Shown here piece by piece: positions 32,859-42,050 of a stretch of 64,000 nt of DNA. Made by a program: the position numbers and the translations under genes. Below the pieces are notes generated by a model that saw nothing but the letters and a program-made list of their open reading frames with translations, had not been told where the DNA came from and made no database searches. The DNA is from Seohaeicola sp024304985 (GTDB lineage Bacteria; Pseudomonadota; Alphaproteobacteria; Rhodobacterales; Rhodobacteraceae): positions 1 through 64,000 of the forward strand of contig NZ_JARAMP010000011.1 in the NCBI RefSeq assembly GCF_028802875.1. Reading direction: 5' to 3'. Each line of letters starts with the position of its first letter. Within the stretch, counting starts at the first letter, position 1.

Positions 32859-33923
32859 CTAGCTCCGGTCGGATATCATTCTGCCGACCAGCTGTGCCGT
32901 GTAGTCCACGATCGGCACAATCCGTCCATAGTTCAGGCGCGTGGGTCCGATGACACCAACCGCGCCGATGATCTTACGATCAGCGTTCATATATGGACTG
33001 ACAACCAAAGAGGAACCCGAAAGTGAGAAAAGTTTGTTCTCTGAGCCAATAAAAATGCGGACTCCTTCGCCTTGCTGGGTCAGATCAAGAAATTCGGCAA
33101 TATCCTTCTTCCGCTCCAGATCATCGAACAAGGTGCGAATCCTGTCCAACTCCTCATCCCCGCCAGCGACATGCAGCAGATTGGCGCGCCCTCGCACGAT
33201 CAGGCGTTCAGGCGCCTCGCCTTCACCGGCCCAGACGGCCAGACCGCTTTCGACCATGGCATGTGCCAGACCGTCTATTTCCTGACGACGGGCGTCGATC
33301 TCTCGGCGGATCGCCGTTTGCAGGTCGGACAGGGTCTTGCCCTCGATCAGGGCGTTCAGGAAGTTCGCGGCCTCGCGCATCGACGAGGGAGTCTGACCTG
33401 CGGGCGGTGTGAAGATCCTGTTCTCCACATGTCCGTCGGCAAAGACCAGCACGACAAGGGCACGGTCATGCCCGAGGCTGACGAATTCCACATGTTTGAT
33501 CGGGGCCTCGTGTTTCGGGGCCAGCACCAAGGATGCACCGCGGGTGACACCGGACAGCGCGGTACTGATCCGGTCCAGCATGCCGCCCACATCGGAGGTG
33601 TTGCTGCCCATCGTCTCGTCTATCTTCTGACGGTCCTGCGCGTTCAGATCGCCGACTTCAAGCAGACCATCCACGAACATTCGCAAACCACGCTGAGTCG
33701 GTATCCGGCCCGCGCTGACATGGGGGCTGCCCAGAAGGCCCAGATACTCCAGATCCTGCATGACGTTGCGAATGGTCGCGGCGCTGACCTTTTCGCTCAT
33801 GCTGCGGGTAAGGGTGCGGCTTCCGACGGGGTCGCCGCTTTCCAGATAGCCTTCGACGACGCGACGGAACACTTCGCGCGACCGGTCGTTCATCTCGTCG
33901 AGGATGGAGGTTCCTTCTTTCAT
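32859..33923 (-). CDS. hrcA: Heat-inducible transcription repressor HrcA
   Basis: ATG 33923 follows AGGGA by 8 bases and gives MKEGTSILDEMNDRSREVFR. The N-terminal winged helix includes GSRTLTRSMSEKVSAATIRN and MQDLEYLGLLGSPHVSAGRI; GRIPTQRGLRMFVDGLL is the classical HrcA block, and VVSPYMNADRKIIGAVGVIG, PTRLNYGRIVPIVDYTAQLV close the protein. 354 residues. It represses groESL-type genes through CIRCE; no CIRCE palindrome is visible here. The grpE start is 9 bases after its stop. Confidence 0.93.
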   Translation of the reverse strand: MKEGTSILDEMNDRSREVFRRVVEGYLESGDPVGSRTLTRSMSEKVSAATIRNVMQDLEYLGLLGSPHVSAGRIPTQRGLRMFVDGLLEVGDLNAQDRQKIDETMGSNTSDVGGMLDRISTALSGVTRGASLVLAPKHEAPIKHVEFVSLGHDRALVVLVFADGHVENRIFTPPAGQTPSSMREAANFLNALIEGKTLSDLQTAIRREIDARRQEIDGLAHAMVESGLAVWAGEGEAPERLIVRGRANLLHVAGGDEELDRIRTLFDDLERKKDIAEFLDLTQQGEGVRIFIGSENKLFSLSGSSLVVSPYMNADRKIIGAVGVIGPTRLNYGRIVPIVDYTAQLVGRMISDRS

Positions 33924-34038
33924 GTCGGGCTTCCCTGATGGATCGCCATTAAAGAGCATGGGGGTCAAAGGTCAATCATGCTTGCGTTTCGGGCGCTGCG
34001 GGCTGTATCCCCTCGGTCAACTCAGGAAAGGTTCCGAC

Positions 34039-34755
34039 ATGCGCCCCTCTGGCAGAAAATTAAGCGAAATGCGTCCGATTTCAATCGAAACGGGCGTCAC
34101 GAAACATGCGGAAGGCTCCTGCATGATCCGCATGGGGGATACCCATGTCCTGTGTACAGCGACTATTGAGGATCGCGTCCCGCCTTTCATCAAGGGAACC
34201 GGGCTTGGCTGGGTGACGGCCGAGTATGGCATGCTGCCGCGGTCGACCACAAGCCGGATGCGCCGCGAGTCGACGACCGGCAAGCAAGGTGGCCGCACAG
34301 TCGAGATTCAGCGCCTGATCGGGCGTTCGTTGCGCGCTGGCGTGGATCGCGTGGCGTTGGGCGAACGGCAGATCACCGTGGATTGCGATGTCATCCAGGC
34401 CGATGGCGGCACCCGTTGCGCGTCGATCACCGGGGGTTGGGTCGCGTTGCGCCTTGCCGTGGACAAGCTGATGAAATCCGGTGCCGTGATCAGTGACCCG
34501 CTGATCGAGCCCGTGGCGGCCGTATCCTGCGGGATTTATGCCGGTCAGCCGGTTCTGGATCTGGATTACCCCGAAGATAGCGAAGCGGGTGTGGATGGAA
34601 ACTTCATCATGCTGGCCAGTGGCCGATTGATCGAAGTGCAGATGTCGGCAGAGGGCGCCACCTATTCGCGCGCCCAGATGAACGAACTGCTGGATCTGGC
34701 GGAACTTGGCGTCAAGGATCTGGTGGCGGCACAGCGGGCTGCGGTCGATGCGTAA
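34039..34755 (+). CDS. rph: Ribonuclease PH
   Basis: ATG 34039, after AGGAAAGG, gives MRPSGRKLSEMRPISIETGV. GWVTAEYGMLPRSTTSRMRR, GRTVEIQRLIGRSLRAGVD and QADGGTRCASITGGWVALRL are family blocks; 238 residues is normal. It trims tRNA 3' ends phosphorolytically. The rdgB start lies inside its last codons, and it is divergent from hrcA. Confidence 0.96.
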   Translation: MRPSGRKLSEMRPISIETGVTKHAEGSCMIRMGDTHVLCTATIEDRVPPFIKGTGLGWVTAEYGMLPRSTTSRMRRESTTGKQGGRTVEIQRLIGRSLRAGVDRVALGERQITVDCDVIQADGGTRCASITGGWVALRLAVDKLMKSGAVISDPLIEPVAAVSCGIYAGQPVLDLDYPEDSEAGVDGNFIMLASGRLIEVQMSAEGATYSRAQMNELLDLAELGVKDLVAAQRAAVDA

Positions 34756-35356
34756 ATTCTCGGGCAGCCGTCTGCTTGTCGCGACGCACAACAAGGGCAA
34801 GCTTGAGGAGATCGCCGATCTTCTCGCGCCTTTCGGCGTTGCGGTTGTCGGCGCTGCCGAGATGAACCTCCCCGAGCCGGCCGAGACCGAGGACAATTTC
34901 ATCGGGAATGCCCGGATCAAGGCCCATGCCGCCGCGCAGGCCACGGGCCTTCCGGCTTTGGCTGATGATTCAGGTATTGCCATTGATGCGCTGCACGGTG
35001 CGCCGGGGGTTTATACCGCTGATTGGGCTGAAACCCCACAGGGCCGGGATTTCGTGATGGCGATGACCCGCGCGCATGACGAACTGGAGGCTATTGCCGC
35101 ACCCCATCCCAGAACCGCGCGGTTTTGCTGCACCCTGGTTCTGGCTTGGCCGGATGGTCATGACGAGGTGTTCGAGGGCGTGATGCCGGGTCAGGTTGTC
35201 TGGCCCATGCGGGGCGATCAGGGTCACGGCTATGATCCGATTTTCCAGCCGGATGGATATGACATCACCTTTGGCGAGATGGACCGTTGGGAAAAGAACC
35301 GCATCAGCCACCGCGCCGATGCCTTCAGAAAACTGGTTGCAGGCTGTTTTGCCTGA
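34748..35356 (+). CDS. rdgB: RdgB/HAM1 non-canonical purine NTP pyrophosphatase
   Basis: MRKFSGSRLLVATHNKGKLE contains the THNKGK substrate loop. LADDSGIAIDALHGAPGVYT, GYDPIFQPDG and NRISHRADAFRKL complete the signature. 202 residues. It hydrolyses ITP, XTP and dITP to keep them out of DNA and RNA. The start overlaps the rph stop by 8 bases, and hemW begins inside its 3' end. Confidence 0.95.
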   Translation: MRKFSGSRLLVATHNKGKLEEIADLLAPFGVAVVGAAEMNLPEPAETEDNFIGNARIKAHAAAQATGLPALADDSGIAIDALHGAPGVYTADWAETPQGRDFVMAMTRAHDELEAIAAPHPRTARFCCTLVLAWPDGHDEVFEGVMPGQVVWPMRGDQGHGYDPIFQPDGYDITFGEMDRWEKNRISHRADAFRKLVAGCFA

Positions 35357-36506
35357 GGATTGGCAAAAGGGCGGCTTCGCCATCTATGTGCACTGGCCGT
35401 TTTGTCAGGCCAAATGCCCCTATTGCGATTTCAACAGCCATGTTGCCCGCGAGATTGACCAATCTCGCTGGCTGCGCGCCTATCTGGCCGAGATTGATCG
35501 CTATGCTGCGCTGACACCCGGCCGTGTGCTGACCTCGGTCTTTTTTGGGGGCGGCACACCCAGCCTGATGAATCCCGAGGTCGTGCATGGTGTGCTGGAC
35601 CGGATCAGACAACATTGGCCGCGCGCCAATGATCTGGAAGTGACGCTGGAGGCCAATCCCGGCTCGGTCGAAGCGGGACGGTTCAAAGCCTATGCAGAGG
35701 CGGGCGTGAACCGGGTTTCCATGGGAATTCAGGCACTTAACGATCGTGATCTGCAGCGTTTGGGACGCATTCACTCTACTGCCGAGGCGTTGGCTGCGTT
35801 TGACGTTGCCCGCCAACAGTTCGAACGAGTGAGTTTCGACCTGATCTATGCGCGGCAGGATCAGACGCTTGAGTCTTGGAAAAGCGAGTTGAAACAAGCA
35901 CTTGGGATGGCAATAGATCACCTGTCCCTGTATCAGCTGACGATCGAGGAAGGCACTGCCTTTGGTGATCGTTATGCCCGGGGGAAGCTCAAAGGTCTGC
36001 CGCAGGATGATCTGTCAGCGGACATGTACCAGGTGACGCAGGATATCTGCGAGGATGCAGGTTTTCTTTCCTATGAAGTGTCAAATCATGCACGATCCGG
36101 GGCCGAGTCGCGGCACAACAGGGTCTATTGGCGGTATGGGGACTATATCGGGATCGGACCGGGTGCCCATGGTCGGCTGACCCTGAATGGCCAGCGCCAC
36201 GCCACAGAGGCATGGAGCAATCCGGGCAAATGGCTGGACGCTGTCGATCATGGCTTTGGTGAGAAAGAGAGAACGGCGCTGACCGGCGAAGATCAGGCCA
36301 GCGAGTTCCTGATGATGGGTCTGCGCCTGTCGGAAGGCATAGATCCGTCGCGGTATGCTGCGCTGGCCGGTCGTGACTTGCCCGCTGCCCGACTCACACA
36401 TCTGCAAGAGATTGGCATGGTCGAAACAACAGCCACCGCGCTGAAAGTGACACGCCAAGGGCGGATGGTCCTGAACGCGATCCTGTCAGACCTTCTGGCC
36501 GACTGA
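35319..36506 (+). CDS. hemW: HemW-like radical SAM protein
   Basis: MPSENWLQAVLPEDWQKGGF precedes IYVHWPFCQAKCPYCDFNSH with the CxxxCxxC [4Fe-4S] motif. FFGGGTPSLM, RVSMGIQALNDRDLQRLGR, and YQLTIEEGTAFG are conserved. It lacks the extra cysteine used by true HemN (CQAKCPYCDF rather than CxxxCxxCxC), which supports HemW, a haem-handling protein, over coproporphyrinogen dehydrogenase. 395 residues. The chosen ATG overlaps rdgB by 38 bases; a later GTG/TTG start is possible. Confidence 0.9.
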   Translation: MPSENWLQAVLPEDWQKGGFAIYVHWPFCQAKCPYCDFNSHVAREIDQSRWLRAYLAEIDRYAALTPGRVLTSVFFGGGTPSLMNPEVVHGVLDRIRQHWPRANDLEVTLEANPGSVEAGRFKAYAEAGVNRVSMGIQALNDRDLQRLGRIHSTAEALAAFDVARQQFERVSFDLIYARQDQTLESWKSELKQALGMAIDHLSLYQLTIEEGTAFGDRYARGKLKGLPQDDLSADMYQVTQDICEDAGFLSYEVSNHARSGAESRHNRVYWRYGDYIGIGPGAHGRLTLNGQRHATEAWSNPGKWLDAVDHGFGEKERTALTGEDQASEFLMMGLRLSEGIDPSRYAALAGRDLPAARLTHLQEIGMVETTATALKVTRQGRMVLNAILSDLLAD

Positions 36507-36511
36507 TCCGG

Positions 36512-37420
36512 TCAGGAGCCCAGTTTCTGGCAAAGATCGTCCAGCTCATCCAGGGACGTGTATCGGATCGAGATCAGACCCGATTCCTGCCCCTTGTCAT
36601 GCTGGATCGTGACTTTCATCCCAAGATTGGCCGACAGATCCCCCTCAAGGGCCCGCGTATCTGCGTCCTTTTCGGTGGCTTTGCGCGCCTTGGGCTGTGC
36701 ATCGTCTTGCGCGACAGCGTCGCCGGCCGCCTTCTTGGCCAGACGCTCTGTATCGCGCACGGATAGTCCAAGCTGAATCACCTTGCGCGCCAGGGCGGCT
36801 GGATCCTGTGCCGTGATCAAGGCCCGCGCGTGGCCGGCGGACAGCTGACCGTCGCGAAGATAGGTCTGGACCTCCTCGGGCAATTGCAGCAAGCGCACAA
36901 GATTGGCGATGTAGCTTCGGCTTTTCCCAAGGACTGCAGATAGCTTATCTTGTGTGTGCCCGAACTTTTCCATCAACTGCTTGTAGCCGACAGCCTCTTC
37001 CACTGGATTGAGGTCTGCGCGCTGGATATTCTCGATGATCGCAATTTCCAGAACTTCGGTATCATCGAAATCCCGCACCAGAGCCGGTAACTCGTGAAGT
37101 TGCGCCATTTGCGCGGCACGCCACCGGCGTTCACCGGCCACGATCTCGAACGTGCCATCTTCGCCTGCGCGACGGCGCACGATCAATGGCTGAATGACGC
37201 CCTTTTCACGAATCGAGGCGGCAAGATCTTCGAGCTGTTCGGCCCCGAAGCTGCGCCGTGGCTGTTGCGGGTTCGGGAAAACTTTCTCGATCGGAACCAG
37301 AAGGTCAGGCCGGCGCGGCTGCCCGGCATCCGAGATCCGCTCGTCTTGCGCCGCGACATCGGCCATCAACGCGGACAAGCCGCGCCCCAGCCCACGCGTT
37401 TTGGGTTTGTTATCACTCAT
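36512..37420 (-). CDS. parB: Chromosome partition protein ParB
   Basis: MSDNKPKTRGLGRGLSALMA is the usual N-terminus, which binds ParA. LVPIEKVFPNPQQPRRSF and EIVAGERRWRAAQMA form the CTP-binding ParB/Srx domain (GERRxRA). KLSAVLGKSRSYIANLVRLL is the helix-turn-helix that reads parS, and GQLSAGHARALI follows. The C-terminal dimer domain ends TSLDELDDLCQKLGS. 302 residues. Two parS sites lie within 1.5-3.4 kb upstream. Confidence 0.96.
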   Translation of the reverse strand: MSDNKPKTRGLGRGLSALMADVAAQDERISDAGQPRRPDLLVPIEKVFPNPQQPRRSFGAEQLEDLAASIREKGVIQPLIVRRRAGEDGTFEIVAGERRWRAAQMAQLHELPALVRDFDDTEVLEIAIIENIQRADLNPVEEAVGYKQLMEKFGHTQDKLSAVLGKSRSYIANLVRLLQLPEEVQTYLRDGQLSAGHARALITAQDPAALARKVIQLGLSVRDTERLAKKAAGDAVAQDDAQPKARKATEKDADTRALEGDLSANLGMKVTIQHDKGQESGLISIRYTSLDELDDLCQKLGS

Positions 37421-38244
37421 GTGGCGACCCCTTCCGCTATGGCCACGCGGCCATGATTCTTCAATAATTCTTCGGCAAGCGCGACATAGGCACGTGCCCC
37501 CTTCGACTCGGGATCATAATCCAGAACCGATTTCGCAAAGGACGGCGCCTCGGACAGCCGCACATTTCGCGGGATCACGGTGCGGAATACCAGCTCGCCA
37601 AGGTTTTCTCTGGCATCAGCCTCAACCTGCTGGGACAAGTTGTTGCGTATGTCATACATGGTCAGCACAACACCTTCGATTCGCAGCGCGGAATTCGCCG
37701 TTTGCCGAACCTCGCGGATCGTCAACATCAGCTGCGACAAACCCTCAAGCGCGAAAAACTCTGATTGCAGCGGCACCAAGATCGAATGGGCCGCGACCAT
37801 CGCATTGACCGTCAACAGATTGAGCGAAGGCGGACAGTCAATCAGGATGTAGTCATAGCCCAGATCGTCCATCGTGAACTGCCGCAAGGCATCGTGCAGC
37901 AGAAAGCTTCTTTTTTCGTTCGAAACAAGTTCAACATCTGCCGAGCTGAGATCGACGGTTGCCGGAACGATGTGCAAGTCGGGCGTTTCCGTCGGTTTGA
38001 TGACCTCTGACAAAGAGACATCATCGAGCAAAAGCTCATAGGTCGTGTACTCCCGATCATCTGTCGCGATTCCCAGGCCTGTCGATGCGTTGCCCTGCGG
38101 ATCGAGGTCGACAATCAAGATCTTGCACCCCAGCCGCGCCAGTGCCGCGCCCAGATTGATGGTCGTGGTCGTTTTTCCGACGCCGCCCTTCTGGTTGGCA
38201 ATGGCGATAATTCTCGGCCCATGCGGGCGCAACGGATCAGACAC
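37417..38244 (-). CDS. parA: Chromosome partition ATPase ParA
   Basis: GTG 38244, 8 bases after GGAGA, gives MSDPLRPHGPRIIAIANQKG, then GGVGKTTTTINLGAALARLG, the deviant Walker A. DLDPQGNASTGLG and ILIDCPPSLNLLTVNAMVAA are the further motifs. A TTG at 38250 is too near the ribosome-binding site. 275 residues. Its stop overlaps the parB start (ATGA), and its start lies within the 3' end of rsmG. Confidence 0.95.
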   Translation of the reverse strand: MSDPLRPHGPRIIAIANQKGGVGKTTTTINLGAALARLGCKILIVDLDPQGNASTGLGIATDDREYTTYELLLDDVSLSEVIKPTETPDLHIVPATVDLSSADVELVSNEKRSFLLHDALRQFTMDDLGYDYILIDCPPSLNLLTVNAMVAAHSILVPLQSEFFALEGLSQLMLTIREVRQTANSALRIEGVVLTMYDIRNNLSQQVEADARENLGELVFRTVIPRNVRLSEAPSFAKSVLDYDPESKGARAYVALAEELLKNHGRVAIAEGVAT

Positions 38245-38854
38245 GCGCAATATCTCCGATTCTCAAGATAACGGACCCTTCTTCCGTTTCACTTTTAAGG
38301 ACCTGCAGATCGAATGACCACTCGCCGCGTGCCAATTCGACCTCTTTTTCCCAGCTGACGCCCTTCGAGAACAAGGCGACGCCCCCTGCGGAAAGATGCT
38401 GCTGCGCATAGCCCAGCAGCACCCCGAGGTCTGCCAGCGCCCGTGCCGAAACGATATCGGCCTTCTGCGGCGGCAGCGACTCGATCCTTTCGCACACAAC
38501 CCGGCCAGGCACGGCCGTCTCTCTGAGAGCGGTGCGCAGAAAGGCGGCCTTGCGGCCATCGCTTTCAACGAGAGTCACCATTTTCTGCGCAGGGTTTTCG
38601 GCAGCCATGATCGCAATCACAAGCCCCGGCAGTCCACCGCCACTGCCCAGATCGACCCAGTGATCGAACGTTTCAGGGCCGTGACGATAGACCTGCATGG
38701 AATCAATAACGTGCCGCGACCAGATGGCGGGGACACTCCCCTTCGAGATCAGGTTGATCTTGGGGGTCCACTTTTCGAGCAAATCGACAAAGATCTCCAA
38801 CCGCGCGAATGTTTCACGTGAAACATTCAACTGCTCTGCGGTGGGTCTGGTCAC
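38237..38854 (-). CDS. rsmG: 16S rRNA (guanine527-N7)-methyltransferase
   Basis: VDLGSGGGLPGLVIAI is the SAM-binding motif I; INLISKGSVPAIWSRHVIDS and ARALADLGVLLGYAQQHL are RsmG blocks. 205 residues. The parS palindrome at 38808-38827 is part of the coding sequence and specifies NVSRET near the N-terminus. ATGA overlap with mnmG upstream and overlap with parA downstream. Confidence 0.94.
   Translation of the reverse strand: MTRPTAEQLNVSRETFARLEIFVDLLEKWTPKINLISKGSVPAIWSRHVIDSMQVYRHGPETFDHWVDLGSGGGLPGLVIAIMAAENPAQKMVTLVESDGRKAAFLRTALRETAVPGRVVCERIESLPPQKADIVSARALADLGVLLGYAQQHLSAGGVALFSKGVSWEKEVELARGEWSFDLQVLKSETEEGSVILRIGDIARV
38808..38827. promoter_or_regulatory. parS site, within rsmG
   Basis: A perfect 20-base palindrome whose core TGTTTCACGTGAAACA (38810-38825) equals the canonical chromosomal parS. 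ParB encoded next door should bind it to load onto the origin region. Confidence 0.95.
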
Positions 38855-40728
38855 GCCGACCGCTCCCGTCTGGCTTGCCGAAGTTTGGCAAGAAGCAGCG
38901 TCAGAGCCGCAGGGGTCATGCCGTCAATCTTTGCCGCTTGATGCAGATTGGACGGGCGCACCCGCCCAAGTTTCATCTTCAACTCGTTCGAGAGACCGTC
39001 GATTCCGGCAAATTCGAAATCCGCCGGGATCTCCTGCATCTCATCTCGGCGCATCACATCAATGTCGCGCTGCTGCCGATCAATGTAATTCGCGTAGAGC
39101 GCGTCTTTGGCGAGTTGCTCGCGCGCCTCGTGGTCGATTGCAGACAACGCCGGGTCGAGTTGCAAGAGGTGATCAAAGGTCACCTCCGGAAACGCCAGAA
39201 GCTGGAAGGCGCTGCGCCGGGATCCGTCCTGGTTCATGGATAATCCGAGAGATATCAGTGCCTTGGGTGTGTGTGTGCTGGAATCCAGAAGAGCCCGGCC
39301 GGACGAGAGTGCGTCCATCTTGCGTTTGAAGACAGCCTCTCGTTGCTGACCGACGCAACCAAGCGCCAAGGCTTTTGGTGTCAGCCGTTGATCCGCGTTG
39401 TCCGCGCGCAGGGACAGCCGAAACTCGGCCCGCGACGTGAACATGCGGTAAGGTTCCGACACGCCGCGTGAGACAAGGTCATCAATCATCACCCCGATAT
39501 AGCTGTCAGACCGGCTGAAATGCACCGGCTCGCGATCCAAAGCGGCCGCGGCCGCGTTCAGTCCGGCGACGAGGCCCTGTGCCGCCGCCTCTTCATAACC
39601 GGTTGTCCCGTTGATCTGGCCGGCGAGGAACAAACCCGGCACCGACTTCACAGCCAGACGCATATCGAGCGCGCGCGGGTCGACATAGTCGTATTCGATC
39701 GCATAGCCGGGTTGAAGGATGACCGCGTTCTCCAAGCCAAGCATAGATCGCACATACGCGTGCTGAACATCTTCGGGCAAAGATGTTGAAATGCCATTGG
39801 GGTAAACAGTGTGATCGTCCAGCCCTTCAGGCTCAAGAAACACCTGATGCGAGGTTTTGTCTGCGAATCGGACCACCTTATCCTCGATCGACGGACAATA
39901 GCGCGGCCCTATGCCTTCGATATGGCCGCCATACATCGCCGAGCGCGCGAGGTTCTGCTGGATGATCTCATGCGTACGCTCGTTTGTATGGGTGATGCCA
40001 CACGGCACCTGGCGCAGGAACGGCGTCTTGGACAAAAAGGAGAAGAGGACAGGCTCATCATCGCCGGGCTGTTCTTCCAGCGCATCCCAGTTGATCGTGC
40101 GTCCGTCGAGGCGGGGCGGTGTGCCAGTTTTCAGACGCCCGAGCGGGAGCCCGAAGCTGTCGATCCGTTCAGCCAGAGGTATCGAGGGCTTGTCTCCCAT
40201 CCGTCCGCCGGGGCGTGACACATCACCTATGTGAATCACGCCGCGCAAGAAGGTCCCGGTGGTCAGGACAACAGCCCTGGCGGACAGGTCGCTGCCATCG
40301 GCAAGCCTGATACCCAGCACCTGATCACCCTTCATGAGGAAATCGATGACCTCCCCCTCCAAAATGGTCAGGCCTTCCAGGCGGGACAGTTCGGATTGCA
40401 TGACGGTTCTATAGACCTTACGGTCGGCCTGCGCGCGCGGACCCTGAACGGCTGGGCCTTTCCTGCGGTTCAGGAGGCGGAACTGTATCCCCGCCTGATC
40501 CGCCACACGGCCCATGACACCATCCATCGCGTCGATCTCGCGCACAAGATGGCCTTTGCCCAACCCGCCGATGGCAGGATTGCAGGACATCACACCAATG
40601 CTGGCGCGCGTCAATGTAACGAGGGCCGTCCGCGCACCCATGCGCGCGGAAGCGTGGGCCGCTTCCGCACCAGCGTGGCCACCGCCGACGACGATGACAT
40701 CGAACTCAGATTGTTTCACGTGAAACAT
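38851..40728 (-). CDS. mnmG: tRNA U34 carboxymethylaminomethyl-modifying enzyme MnmG
   Basis: MFHVKQSEFDVIVVGGGHAG gives the FAD-binding GxGxxG. SCNPAIGGLGKGHLVREIDA, DGVMGRVADQAGIQFRLLNR, RKGPAVQGPRAQADRKVYR and TGTFLRGVIHIGD are family blocks. 625 residues, full length. With MnmE it makes cmnm5U34 in tRNA. The second parS is in codons 2-7. It starts 2 bases after the mnmE stop. Confidence 0.97.
   Translation of the reverse strand: MFHVKQSEFDVIVVGGGHAGAEAAHASARMGARTALVTLTRASIGVMSCNPAIGGLGKGHLVREIDAMDGVMGRVADQAGIQFRLLNRRKGPAVQGPRAQADRKVYRTVMQSELSRLEGLTILEGEVIDFLMKGDQVLGIRLADGSDLSARAVVLTTGTFLRGVIHIGDVSRPGGRMGDKPSIPLAERIDSFGLPLGRLKTGTPPRLDGRTINWDALEEQPGDDEPVLFSFLSKTPFLRQVPCGITHTNERTHEIIQQNLARSAMYGGHIEGIGPRYCPSIEDKVVRFADKTSHQVFLEPEGLDDHTVYPNGISTSLPEDVQHAYVRSMLGLENAVILQPGYAIEYDYVDPRALDMRLAVKSVPGLFLAGQINGTTGYEEAAAQGLVAGLNAAAAALDREPVHFSRSDSYIGVMIDDLVSRGVSEPYRMFTSRAEFRLSLRADNADQRLTPKALALGCVGQQREAVFKRKMDALSSGRALLDSSTHTPKALISLGLSMNQDGSRRSAFQLLAFPEVTFDHLLQLDPALSAIDHEAREQLAKDALYANYIDRQQRDIDVMRRDEMQEIPADFEFAGIDGLSNELKMKLGRVRPSNLHQAAKIDGMTPAALTLLLAKLRQARRERSA
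40712..40727. promoter_or_regulatory. parS site, at the start of mnmG
   Basis: TGTTTCACGTGAAACA, identical to the core at 38810, directly overlaps the start of mnmG and specifies FHVKQ. The gap to the first site is about 1.9 kb. Confidence 0.95.
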
Positions 40729-40730
40729 TC

Positions 40731-42017
40731 CTATTTCCCAACACAGAAGCTGGCAAAGATTTCATCCAGCAAATTTTCGACATCCACACGCCCGACGAGG
40801 GACTCAAGTGCACGAATGGCCTGTCGCAACTCTTCGGCCGTCAGATCATAGGTATCCGGCCCAAGCGCCAAATGCCGCGCAGCATCATCCAGAGATGACA
40901 CCGCCCGCAGCATCGCAACCCTGTGCCGCTCTCGCGTGGCGATGCCCAGACCTGCCAGACGACCCGATAATCTCGACGTGATCTCCCCTACCAGAGATTC
41001 GATCCCTTCGCCACTGATCCCGGACACGGCTCCGGACTTCTCGTCCAGAAGATCCGCTTTGGCCCGCAGGACAATATCATCGGCCTCGGGCTCCATATCC
41101 GGCGTCTCGCCCTGATCGACAAGAAACACGCGCAGATCCGCCAAAGCAGCTCTTTCCCGCGCGCGCTTGATGCCGATCTCTTCAACCACATCTGTGGTGT
41201 CACGCAATCCAGCGGTATCAAGGAGGGTCACGGGCAAGCCGCCCAGATCCATCCGCACTTCGATCACGTCGCGGGTTGTGCCCGCATATTCGGATGTAAT
41301 AGCAGCTTCACGGCCTGCAAGTGCGTTCAGCAGGGTGGATTTACCCACATTCGGGGCACCGACAATCGCCACCTCGAACCCGGAACGCACCCGTTCTGCT
41401 GTCGACACCCCGGCAGATTCACGGCGGAGGTCGGCTTGGACTGACGTGAGCAATGCGGACACTTCCGGGGTGACGTCAATCGGAACATCTTCGTCGGCAA
41501 AGTCTATGGTGGCTTCCAGAAGGGCAGCTGCGCGGATCAGATCCCTGCGCCACCCCTCGGCCACGCGCCCAAGATCGCCTGAGAGGACACGCAAGGCTTG
41601 ACGGCGCTGCGCCTCGGTTTCCGCGTCAATCAGATCCGCCAGACCTTCAACCTGTGCCAGATCAAGACGACCATTTTCCAGCGCGCGTCGCGTGAACTCA
41701 CCGGCTTCGGCTGCACGCAATCCGGGGATCGTGGACAGCACTCGCAATACGGCAGTGACAACAGCCGTGCTGCCGTGCAGATGAAATTCGACCACCTGCT
41801 CGCCTGTGAAGCTGGCACCTTGCGGAAAAACCAGAACAAGCGCCTCGTCAAGCCGAACGCCTTCTGCATCGGTCACGACACGCAGCGCGGCACGGCGGGG
41901 TTCTGGCAGATCACCGCAAAGCTGGATACAGGCCTGATGCGCCTGCGGGCCAGAGATGCGAATGACCGCAACCCCCGCCCGACCCTGCGCGGTCGCAAGC
42001 GCGTAAACCGTATCCAT
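40731..42017 (-). CDS. mnmE: tRNA modification GTPase MnmE
   Basis: MDTVYALATAQGRAGVAVIR starts the formyl-THF-like N-domain. AIVGAPNVGKSTLLNALAGR is G1, DVIEVRMDLGGLPVTLLDTA with DTAGLR is G3, and the last residues IFASFCVGK include the catalytic-type terminal Cys. The GTPase G4 NKxD region reads VLRAKADLL, weaker than consensus. 428 residues. Its product partners with MnmG, encoded just downstream. Confidence 0.95.
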   Translation of the reverse strand: MDTVYALATAQGRAGVAVIRISGPQAHQACIQLCGDLPEPRRAALRVVTDAEGVRLDEALVLVFPQGASFTGEQVVEFHLHGSTAVVTAVLRVLSTIPGLRAAEAGEFTRRALENGRLDLAQVEGLADLIDAETEAQRRQALRVLSGDLGRVAEGWRRDLIRAAALLEATIDFADEDVPIDVTPEVSALLTSVQADLRRESAGVSTAERVRSGFEVAIVGAPNVGKSTLLNALAGREAAITSEYAGTTRDVIEVRMDLGGLPVTLLDTAGLRDTTDVVEEIGIKRARERAALADLRVFLVDQGETPDMEPEADDIVLRAKADLLDEKSGAVSGISGEGIESLVGEITSRLSGRLAGLGIATRERHRVAMLRAVSSLDDAARHLALGPDTYDLTAEELRQAIRALESLVGRVDVENLLDEIFASFCVGK

Positions 42018-42050
42018 GAAACATGTAACCTTTTGTTTTAAAACATAAAG

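Noticed and set aside
33924..34038. CIRCE operator upstream of hrcA.
   Set aside because: No TTAGCACTC-N9-GAGTGCTAA match seen in the gap between hrcA and rph.
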